A stretch of 40,279 bases of DNA, from IMG/VR virus record IMGVR_UViG_3300045120_000082, positions 1 to 40,279 of that record; one strand, 5' to 3'. Of the stretch, positions 17,398-24,558 are shown in pieces. This DNA comes from a virus. The notes under the pieces were generated by a model, which was given only the letters and a program-made list of their open reading frames with translations, was not told the origin of the DNA and did not search any database. The first letter of the stretch is position 1, and each line of letters begins with the position of its first letter. A program made the translations under genes and the position numbers.

Positions 17398-18551
17398 TAG
17401 TTCTTACTCGCTAGGATCATGTCGATATACTGAATACTCATTGAGATTGTATGATTGTGTACTTGCCCGCCACCTGCGGGATCGGAGAGAACATCTGCGG
17501 CAGGGGCGCCTTGAGAACCACCTTGGTAATACATATAGATAAGACCGGGAACGCCCATATGTACGTTGTGTTGGTGCGCTGGCATCTCAGCCACGGTAAG
17601 TGCATGGTTGCCAACCACGGTCTGAGCCATAACCGCTGAGAAAGCATTAGTACCGCCAGACGCACCTCCCGCACCTGATACAACTCGAATGGCTTTGTCG
17701 TTATGTGCTGTGATCTTCGTCCACCCTGTTGGTGCGGCTGGATTGAAGAACAGCATAGTAGTGCCAGAAGCGAAGAAAGCTCCACTTGCCAACGTAGCCT
17801 CTGCGGCAGTCATGCGAGTTTGGAGATTTGATATGTTCGTATTCTGTGTAGTGTTCACACCTTCAACAGCAGTTAGCCGAGTATCGTGTGCGGTAAGCGT
17901 CGAAGTTTGCGATGAGTCCGAACTCTGTAGCGTTGTGATCTGATTCCCTTGGGTAACGTTTACGTTATTGAGCGCAACGATTTCGGTCTGAATGTAATCA
18001 ATTGCGCCTTGTACGTTCGTTGGTGGAATACCTGATGAAGAATTCGAATACGTCACAGCCACGGCAGTTGCTAATGTCGAACCAGACATGTCGATGAGGA
18101 ACGACCAATGGATTGCATCATCCTTGATGTTGCCAGTTGGGTTACTTACGTGTTGATCTTTGGCTAAAGCCATAATGCCACGAGCGGCATCATACACAAG
18201 GTCATATGGGAAGTAATTCGTACTGTTCAGCCACTGTCCTCTAGGGGCAAAGCCAGTGAGTAATCTTACCCAGTAGGTCGGATGGGCCGTTCTATCTGCT
18301 GCAAACGTCCCTGATACCGCGCTAGTATGAGGTACGTTACACATCCATATGCTAGCGTCACTACCGTCCATAGCAGAAATGCCAAGACCATAGACCGTGT
18401 TATTCGCCCACGTCTCGATACCCACGCCAGAAAGCGCGCTATATAGAAGCGCATCAATATGATCCATGTCGATGTTGATGAGATCGTGCCACGGTCCCGA
18501 ACGAAAGTCCGGTTTGGCTAGTGCGAAATTGGTTGTGTATTCTGTTGTCAT
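17397..18551 (-). CDS. Tail fibre 2 with collar-type C-terminal domain
   Basis: This is a 384-residue protein. Residues 1-200 are paralogous to fibre 1 (same order of motifs: PDFRSGPWHDLIN, SGTFAADR, HPTYW, PRGQW). Residues about 205-270 are a coiled coil of short heptads (LQTRM, AEATLAS). The C-terminus has APTGWTKI and the metal-binding-type MPAHQHNVHMG, a phage tail-collar arrangement. The start is odd: the palindrome ends 3 bases before the ATG, there is no Shine-Dalgarno, and an in-frame TAG sits just upstream. Initiation may therefore be weak or coupled. Confidence 0.85.
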   Translation of the reverse strand: MTTEYTTNFALAKPDFRSGPWHDLINIDMDHIDALLYSALSGVGIETWANNTVYGLGISAMDGSDASIWMCNVPHTSAVSGTFAADRTAHPTYWVRLLTGFAPRGQWLNSTNYFPYDLVYDAARGIMALAKDQHVSNPTGNIKDDAIHWSFLIDMSGSTLATAVAVTYSNSSSGIPPTNVQGAIDYIQTEIVALNNVNVTQGNQITTLQSSDSSQTSTLTAHDTRLTAVEGVNTTQNTNISNLQTRMTAAEATLASGAFFASGTTMLFFNPAAPTGWTKITAHNDKAIRVVSGAGGASGGTNAFSAVMAQTVVGNHALTVAEMPAHQHNVHMGVPGLIYMYYQGGSQGAPAADVLSDPAGGGQVHNHTISMSIQYIDMILASKN

Positions 18552-18554
18552 TTC

Positions 18555-18567
18555 GTGTGACTCACAC
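18555..18567. repeat. Palindrome copy, centre C, abutting the fibre 2 start
   Basis: Exact copy, 3 bases from the start codon. Its last base is also the first base (on the plus strand) of the stop codon of the nozzle gene. Confidence 0.95.
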
Positions 18568-20429
18568 TAACGAACATAACCGGAAACTCTGTTACGCGCA
18601 TACAAGAATGACAGATTGATAAGTTCGAGTTTCTTCGTAGCTTGACCCCATATCTTGAACTTGATCGTCTTAAACTTGATTGGGATGGCATACAGTCTCG
18701 GATCACGGCTTCGCCGTCCCATGCCGAACGGTCCATCGTCAAAGCCAAAGCCATATGCATCATTGCCGATGAAGGTCATCGACACGCCCGGAGCGTACAC
18801 CACGTTATCGTCAACATCCTTGAAAAGGTTGTCTACATAGATATCATACGTAAATTCAGCGTCGCCTTTTGTTGCGATGCTCACGTAGCGGAGATGCTTT
18901 AGCTTTAACGGATCTTTGCCATCTATCCATGGGAGTTCGAACTCGAACGGGATCGGATTGCCTTCGTATTGTTTCCACATGTTCGGGTTGTTTAGCCGTT
19001 CCTGTGCGAACGTGAGTCCAGCCACCTTCCCGTGATTTGTCAGACATTCCCATACCTCATCTGCTACAGAGTCATATACTAAATCACCATTCACGAACGC
19101 CGTAGAAGACGAATTGACCCATACGTAATCTCGATCCATAAGCTTGTCAGCGTAGAAGTTCTCACCTGCAAATGTACCGTTACCACCGAGGAACACTCTT
19201 GTTCCTTTTGCCATGAAAACGCGACCTAAGACAGTCGCCCATGCAGCATCCCAATCCATATTCTCGAATTGTGACCATGCATGCATCTTCAGCTTTGAAT
19301 TGAACGTATAACACAACACACGTCCACCCGGCATGAATATCAAATAATCATTATTCAGCCTATCATATGTTGCAAATGCGTCGAACAACTGTTGACTGTC
19401 TGTGAGCGCACCAACAATTGATCTATATGAAGGCGATATCTGCGTGGAGAGATAATTTGATTGGATCACGTCGGGAGCGTATATGTTTCTCTGTGCTGAG
19501 GCTAAGCCGTTAAGACTTGCAAACATGATATCGTTTTCGACTGTAACCACACACCGATTACCTAATACGCCAAACTGCGGGAGCGTGTCAGGGAATACTG
19601 GCGTATGTGCGCTACCTTCATAGACACCAAGTTTGATCTGCAAGGTTATGTTCTGAAGGAATACTAACAGATAGGTTCGAAAGCCTGCGATACCTCTTAT
19701 ACTTGCAGCCCCTTCAGGGGCATAGGCTCCAACATCAATCGATATTGCATCGTTGGGGATAGGATCGAGTGGGAATGTCCCAGATGATCCCTTAGAACTG
19801 ATAACGATTTCTGTCTTGTTTGCAGAGAGTATAACTCCTCCAACCCCTGTAGTAACTGTACTTGCGATGCAATGATAGTTTGCCGCAACGCATCCGTAGT
19901 TTCCGATTGGCACATTGACGTTTGATCCTGTAGCTAAGTCCTGAAGATATGTCACAACGAAAAGTGAGGAGATCGTAACGGGCTTGTCTCGTCCATTATG
20001 GATGATTAACGTGTCTTTAAACGGAACGAAGCTTACGTGTGTAACACCAGTATTCCACGTCCCCGGTGCTCCGGGTAACGCTGCTGCAATAGTAGCGTTC
20101 CAAATTTCAGTGATTGATGTACCATCTTCGTTGATGGTCAGAATGTTTCCACTCTCGGTAACGATGATGTTTCGTCCATTGAAATAATAACCGTCTACAA
20201 TCGGAGAATTTCTTACACTCTTAATATCAGAGTTGAACATCTGGCCGAATCGCAAAGCTTGCGAGCCAGAAGTCGTCCGATGAAAGTTGATGAGGGAAAC
20301 TTGATAGTTCGGCGGCATCGACAAGTCTTCGTCGATAGAATTCCACCCACCGCCAAAACCGCGAAGGGTCGAGGAGTCCAGCTTACTAGCTGCACGCTTT
20401 TTCTGCTGCTTTGCAAAGGCTGCAACCAC
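18567..20429 (-). CDS. Tail nozzle protein (tail tubular protein B-like)
   Basis: This is a 620-residue protein, all-beta in character, with no signal peptide. Its size, its Gly-Gly-Trp-Asn opening (LRGFGGGWNSIDEDLSMPPNY), the repeated strand/turn blocks and its position right after the adaptor gene fit the propeller-like nozzle that closes the short tail of podoviruses. The start is GTG at 20429 with GGAG 8 bases upstream, after a palindrome. The closest alternatives would be a phage stabilisation protein, which is the same structural class. Confidence 0.75.
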   Translation of the reverse strand: MVAAFAKQQKKRAASKLDSSTLRGFGGGWNSIDEDLSMPPNYQVSLINFHRTTSGSQALRFGQMFNSDIKSVRNSPIVDGYYFNGRNIIVTESGNILTINEDGTSITEIWNATIAAALPGAPGTWNTGVTHVSFVPFKDTLIIHNGRDKPVTISSLFVVTYLQDLATGSNVNVPIGNYGCVAANYHCIASTVTTGVGGVILSANKTEIVISSKGSSGTFPLDPIPNDAISIDVGAYAPEGAASIRGIAGFRTYLLVFLQNITLQIKLGVYEGSAHTPVFPDTLPQFGVLGNRCVVTVENDIMFASLNGLASAQRNIYAPDVIQSNYLSTQISPSYRSIVGALTDSQQLFDAFATYDRLNNDYLIFMPGGRVLCYTFNSKLKMHAWSQFENMDWDAAWATVLGRVFMAKGTRVFLGGNGTFAGENFYADKLMDRDYVWVNSSSTAFVNGDLVYDSVADEVWECLTNHGKVAGLTFAQERLNNPNMWKQYEGNPIPFEFELPWIDGKDPLKLKHLRYVSIATKGDAEFTYDIYVDNLFKDVDDNVVYAPGVSMTFIGNDAYGFGFDDGPFGMGRRSRDPRLYAIPIKFKTIKFKIWGQATKKLELINLSFLYARNRVSGYVR

Positions 20430-20443
20430 GAGCTTTCTCCGTC

Positions 20444-20456
20444 GTGTGACTCACAC
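20444..20456. repeat. Palindrome copy, centre C, 14 bases before the 20429 start
   Basis: Exact copy; ends 3 bases before the adaptor stop codon. Confidence 0.95.
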
Positions 20457-20459
20457 AAC

Positions 20460-21161
20460 TTAGTAAGGATATGTGGGATACCATGTGTATGGGACACCAC
20501 CACCCGTTCTGCTCGGGGTAATCTTCCTGCGTGCAAGGCCCGAAGTGATCTCTTGGAACCTATCATCTGCAAGATTTTGCTGATCCTGAGACGCTCCGGC
20601 ATTGATATCGTCATTCGATAACGTCATCCACGCAACTGCGTGTGTCAACATGTCCTCATCGAGGTCCATGATGTCATCCCACTCCCATGGAACAATCTTG
20701 CCCATGTTGTCGAACTCTCGGGGATAATGGCGCCAAGCAATAACGATACTACCTGTCGTGGTTGGAGGAACGATTTGAATACGCTTGAACTGATAATCGG
20801 GATCGATTGACGGCAGAGCCGTCCAGAACAAAGCACTCGTTCCTTTGAGCGTATTAGGATTGCGTCGTCGGTCTAGGACCGGGATTTCGTATTCACTATT
20901 CTCGGGGAAGACTGCAAAGATATCGTCATAGTCTCGTAGATGCTGAAAGGTATCGTCTACGATCTTGCCAGATATACCATCCAAAGCAACCAGTGACCAT
21001 GACATAAATTGGTCCCATGGGTACTTCTTGTGAAAGACATTGAACGCCCGGATGCAGTCGCGAAACATACGATCGTCCGCATATGTTTGCACGCCCGCAC
21101 CCGGAACGTCCCCAAGGACTTCCTGAGCGTCTGTAACGATCTCTCTAATCGTTTTAGCCAT
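20460..21161 (-). CDS. Tail adaptor / tail tubular protein A-like
   Basis: This is a 233-residue protein. The N-terminus (TIREIVTDAQEVLGD, then a conserved-looking FRDCIRAFNVFHKKYPW) has the helix pattern of podovirus head-tail adaptors (gp11-type). The middle is a beta-rich insertion (IQIVPPTTTGSIVIAWRHYP), followed by C-terminal helices and a Tyr/Pro tail. It directly precedes the nozzle gene, as in other podoviruses. GGAGG lies 7 bases before the ATG. Confidence 0.7.
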   Translation of the reverse strand: MAKTIREIVTDAQEVLGDVPGAGVQTYADDRMFRDCIRAFNVFHKKYPWDQFMSWSLVALDGISGKIVDDTFQHLRDYDDIFAVFPENSEYEIPVLDRRRNPNTLKGTSALFWTALPSIDPDYQFKRIQIVPPTTTGSIVIAWRHYPREFDNMGKIVPWEWDDIMDLDEDMLTHAVAWMTLSNDDINAGASQDQQNLADDRFQEITSGLARRKITPSRTGGGVPYTWYPTYPY

Positions 21162-21181
21162 CAGGAAGTCCTCCCCGATCC

Positions 21182-21194
21182 GTGTGAGTCACAC
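21182..21194. repeat. Palindrome copy, centre G, 20 bases before the 21161 start
   Basis: Exact copy whose last base is also the first base (on the plus strand) of the stop codon of the 234-residue gene. Confidence 0.95.
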
Positions 21195-21898
21195 TAGGTA
21201 GCATTCTGCCGAATGCCGTGGAGTCCGCCATTGTTATTCGCGTTGATCGAAGGATCAGCACGTAACATGATAATGAACTCCTTCACACCGTCGAAAGCAG
21301 CCGTTGCGATGTACTGCCCACGTGGGTCGCCTGTGACACTCGTAGCCGGATCGGTCAAGTCGGGCGCAACGATCTTGGCGAAGGTCAGATCGATAAACGC
21401 ACCGGCTTCCTTTGCCCACTCAATTGATCCCTTGAATGGCAGAGACAAGTTCTGTGTTGCTGTGCCAAGCTTGACACCAATCGCACCAGCAGTTTGAAGG
21501 ATCGTCCTCGTACCCAAGACACGATAGAACGGCTTCTTTCCGTTGATGGGTGTGGTCACTGTGATCGGGTGAGCAAATCGTTCGGTCATAGGTTGACCAA
21601 GATAGTCCTCACCAAACACGTCCATAGTGAACGCACCAGCAGGAGCACTAAGCGGAGTGCTCGTAATGGGCGCACCATAAGGCGTATCGCTCAAAACGAC
21701 TGGTGCAGTAAAATAGGTCACTGTACCATTCGCACCATTTGTCGGGGTGCTGGCAGTAATGAGAATGTCACTACGTGCCAACGGTCGTCCAAGGCTGAAA
21801 ACGCTTCCAGCCGCTACGTCAATACTTGATGCCCACTGCATTGCAGGAACATACATGTTCATGCCTTGCGAGAAGTGTTGTCGATCGCGGAAGCTCAT
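21194..21898 (-). CDS. Virion-block protein, beta-rich, unknown
   Basis: This is a 234-residue protein between the capsid-side genes and the adaptor. It has Thr/Ala/Gly-rich strands (ILITASTPTNGANGTVTYF), no transmembrane helix and no cysteine. Candidate roles are capsid decoration or head completion, by position and composition only. AGGAG lies upstream of the ATG. The junction with the 138-residue gene (21899-21913) is only 15 bases and lacks a palindrome. Confidence 0.65.
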   Translation of the reverse strand: MSFRDRQHFSQGMNMYVPAMQWASSIDVAAGSVFSLGRPLARSDILITASTPTNGANGTVTYFTAPVVLSDTPYGAPITSTPLSAPAGAFTMDVFGEDYLGQPMTERFAHPITVTTPINGKKPFYRVLGTRTILQTAGAIGVKLGTATQNLSLPFKGSIEWAKEAGAFIDLTFAKIVAPDLTDPATSVTGDPRGQYIATAAFDGVKEFIIMLRADPSINANNNGGLHGIRQNAT

Positions 21899-21913
21899 AT
21901 CAATCTCCTGATG

Positions 21914-22330
21914 TTACGCCGCTTCTTCACCCTCGTCGGGATCGCGCGGAACGAAGTCACCGATCTCAATCTTCCCACGAGACTCAGCCAGATTGATAAC
22001 CATCTGTTCAAGCTCGCGGTAACTCGCCATGCGGAGGTGTGGGTCTTGTGACAGGAACATCTTCCCAAGTGGGGAATTGGGATCATTCAGACCATCGAGT
22101 TGAATGATCTTCGGCTCTTTGTGTAGCTGATAATGCCGAAGCATGGCAAGTGATCGTACTCGGATCGCGTGCCCTCGGGGGAAGTAAACTAAGAACCCCG
22201 CATCCTCATCGATAAGCTTCTTCTTGATCCCGTCCTTGCTCCAAAAGTGCACTTCTCGCTTCACAGAGCCTTCTTGCTTGACGACTACGTAAGCGAGCCT
22301 TGAACCGTTGAGCATTCCCGTAACAGGCAT
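21914..22330 (-). CDS. Small protein next to the capsid gene
   Basis: This is a 138-residue protein of unknown family. The N-terminal half is beta-like (LAYVVVKQEGSVKREVHFW, GFLVYFPRGHAIRV) and the C-terminal half helical (RELEQMVINLAESRG), ending in an acidic DPDEGEEAA. It stands directly after the major capsid gene, so a head-associated role is plausible. GGAGG lies 7 bases before the ATG. Confidence 0.65.
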   Translation of the reverse strand: MPVTGMLNGSRLAYVVVKQEGSVKREVHFWSKDGIKKKLIDEDAGFLVYFPRGHAIRVRSLAMLRHYQLHKEPKIIQLDGLNDPNSPLGKMFLSQDPHLRMASYRELEQMVINLAESRGKIEIGDFVPRDPDEGEEAA

Positions 22331-22345
22331 GTTAACCTCCGCTCC

Positions 22346-22358
22346 GTGTGACTCACAC
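22346..22358. repeat. Palindrome copy, centre C, 15 bases before the 22330 start
   Basis: Exact copy with an extra C/G pair outside it; lies 3 bases from the capsid stop codon. Confidence 0.95.
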
Positions 22359-22360
22359 GG

Positions 22361-23329
22361 TTATGAGTTGGTCAGATAAGCGTGGGTGCGGTATTGCCTC
22401 CACGTACAAAGCTGACCTTCCCAAACAACACGGCGGCCAGTGGCATCCATGTTCCAAGGAGATGACAGCTTCTTGATACGCATGTTGGCGCCACGAAGAA
22501 CGTGAAGCGTCAGATACTCTTCGTTGACGAAGTACGCATCGAGCGCAGCAAGTTTCTCGTCAAACAATAACGGGACTCCGTTATGGGTGGTACCGGAGAT
22601 TCCGAGGTTGACGAGCTTGCGACCTGTGCCGGAATCCTTGAGTTGAATCTGCTGCTTGTCTCTCGCCGCAGCTTTGTGCATTCGGTAGATGTTTCTTCCG
22701 GCAAAGATAACCGTGGGTCGCGGAGAAGATTGCCCGTCCGTCGCCCTGTTAAGGTCGAGTTCGAGGATATCATCAAACGCTTCTTCGATATTTTCGGGAG
22801 AAAGAGTCCCACCGAACCGATAAGAAGAACTTCTCCACTGTGGTTCGTTGGCAAGGTTGATGTTGCCCACAACACCAACAGTAGGATCAGCAGGGATAAG
22901 ATTACCCAAGCCATTAGGGTCAGACCCGACGCCCACCGACGTATGGTACTGGGCGAACTTTCGCTTAATCGACTCATCAAGGGCTTGGATTTTCCCCTTG
23001 AGGATTTTGAAGATTTCCGCTCGCCCTTGGTTTTCGTCTTCTTCCTGATCGGAGATAATAAGCGAGCCGACAACTCGTGACATGTAGTATTCGACATGTG
23101 TGAACTCGTTCGTCTGATCGATTGATACAGTATCGTAATACTGCATTGACTGCACGTTGGGATTGAGGCCCGTAATCAAGGGATTAGTGATCTGTGGGCC
23201 GCCATCTTCTGTAACAACACGCTTCTTCGCATGAAGATAGGTGCTGACAGTACCACTGATCGCGGATGCCATAATGAGCTTGGCTCGCGACCGGGTAAGC
23301 ATTGAGTGGATTACTGTGTCAAGTACCAT
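22361..23329 (-). CDS. Major capsid protein
   Basis: This is a 322-residue protein. Order (portal, scaffold, this gene), length and the N-terminal helical arm with a long central helix (IFKILKGKIQALDESIKRKF) agree with an HK97-fold capsid subunit. A beta-rich C-terminal half (PTVIFAGRNIYRMHKAA, HNGVPLLFDEKL) supports this. No transmembrane or signal sequence. AGGTGAGG precedes the ATG. The identification is by context plus fold-like features; no single diagnostic residue exists for this family. Confidence 0.85.
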   Translation of the reverse strand: MVLDTVIHSMLTRSRAKLIMASAISGTVSTYLHAKKRVVTEDGGPQITNPLITGLNPNVQSMQYYDTVSIDQTNEFTHVEYYMSRVVGSLIISDQEEDENQGRAEIFKILKGKIQALDESIKRKFAQYHTSVGVGSDPNGLGNLIPADPTVGVVGNINLANEPQWRSSSYRFGGTLSPENIEEAFDDILELDLNRATDGQSSPRPTVIFAGRNIYRMHKAAARDKQQIQLKDSGTGRKLVNLGISGTTHNGVPLLFDEKLAALDAYFVNEEYLTLHVLRGANMRIKKLSSPWNMDATGRRVVWEGQLCTWRQYRTHAYLTNS

Positions 23330-23343
23330 AACCTCACCTGTCT

Positions 23344-23356
23344 GTGTGACTCACAC
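23344..23356. repeat. Palindrome copy, centre C, 14 bases before the capsid start
   Basis: Exact copy between scaffold stop and capsid ribosome binding site. Confidence 0.95.
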
Positions 23357-23359
23357 GAA

Positions 23360-24529
23360 CTATCTGGCTGTTGCCAAAATTTCTCGTATGATTGCGTCGT
23401 ATGACATACTGGGGTGAGCCGGTCCAGCGTTAGACCCTGCCCCCCTGTCACTACCCTGTGGTGCCATACCCTGACCACTTGGTAGACTCCTCGAAGGAGC
23501 GCGCGCTCCTCCTTGGGTGCCACTTAGTCGCTGTCTCTGACTCCGGCTTGGTGCTTGTCGTGGATCAACACCATTCCGAATCAGGTGAAGTTGTACCTTG
23601 TCCCATATTTCTCCCAGTGACATATTCTGAAACTGGGGTTGTGATAACACGGCATGGAAGATATGTGTATAAGGTATTGCCTGAGGGTTGCTTCCAAAGA
23701 ACGTGTTAACTTGTGTCTCTGCTTGTCGCAGGTATTGGGACTCGACTTGTTTGTCGTTTTGTGCCTTCTGCTGCTGGCTCGTATAGTCTCGTACAGGCTG
23801 TATTCCCTGATTGATTTCTTTACGAACCATCTCCACGAGAGTCTTAGCGTCGAAAGAATTTCCGTCCATACCTAACTGTGATATATCTATACCAGATAAT
23901 GCGGCCCTTGTCAAGAGGTTTTTTAAAACCCCGACTGGATCAGATTGTGCCTGCTTGTAATACGCTGCGGCCTCAAGAAGTTGATCTTTTCCAAGCTCAT
24001 GAGCGTTAATTTGCCTGAAAGTACCTCTAAGTTCGCTAAGCTCACGTTCAAACCCCAGACCAATCTCGACTGCCTTTTGTAACTTGCCTCGTTCAGTCTG
24101 TATCTGGTTCTGTATATTTCCTGTGGCAGCACGTATGTAGTCGCTCGCCTGCTTGTGAACCCGTTGGTAAATGCGAGCCTCAGAACCTGCTCTGGCGATA
24201 ACCTCGCCCGTTCGCGCATCAACGAGATTACCCTTCTTGTCTTGACGAAACGTTGCACGCGGATCAAATCGGAGCGTATTTTGTCGCAGAGGGTCTTGAC
24301 GTTGTTGGGGTTGCTCAGGCTCACGATATTCCCGCTGCTGTTCGTGTGAGTCATACGAACGTTCAGGTTGCTCGGTGGGTTGTTCCTCCTGACCGGAATC
24401 TGCTCCCTCATCTCCTTCTCCATCGCCCCAATCGAGTTGACCTTCCGGTGAGAGTTCCTCATCGGTTAGGCCCATTGAGTCCTTGATTAATTCCATCCCT
24501 GCTTCATCGGGATCGTTCGGTCCGGCCAT
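23360..24529 (-). CDS. Scaffolding protein
   Basis: This is a 389-residue protein. Residues 1-80 are strongly acidic and Gln/Glu/Pro-rich (DWGDGEGDEGADSGQEE). Residues about 100-270 are Gln-rich helices with coiled-coil character (EIGLGFERELSELRGTF, YTSQQQKAQND). The end is disordered with repeated Ser/Arg/Gly and a short helical C-terminus (YDAIIREILATAR) that could contact capsid. This composition between portal and capsid is the usual podovirus scaffold. An imperfect palindrome (24344) is in the acidic part. Confidence 0.82.
   Translation of the reverse strand: MAGPNDPDEAGMELIKDSMGLTDEELSPEGQLDWGDGEGDEGADSGQEEQPTEQPERSYDSHEQQREYREPEQPQQRQDPLRQNTLRFDPRATFRQDKKGNLVDARTGEVIARAGSEARIYQRVHKQASDYIRAATGNIQNQIQTERGKLQKAVEIGLGFERELSELRGTFRQINAHELGKDQLLEAAAYYKQAQSDPVGVLKNLLTRAALSGIDISQLGMDGNSFDAKTLVEMVRKEINQGIQPVRDYTSQQQKAQNDKQVESQYLRQAETQVNTFFGSNPQAIPYTHIFHAVLSQPQFQNMSLGEIWDKVQLHLIRNGVDPRQAPSRSQRQRLSGTQGGARAPSRSLPSGQGMAPQGSDRGAGSNAGPAHPSMSYDAIIREILATAR
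24344..24356. repeat. Palindrome variant GTGTGAGTCATAC in the scaffold gene
   Basis: One mismatch (position 11), coding Tyr-Asp-Ser-His. Confidence 0.55.
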
Positions 24530-24543
24530 TAATTACTCCTTTT

Positions 24544-24556
24544 GTGTGACTCACAC
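24544..24556. repeat. Palindrome copy, centre C, 14 bases before the scaffold start
   Basis: Exact copy between portal stop and the AAGGAG of the scaffold. Confidence 0.95.
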
Positions 24557-24558
24557 GA

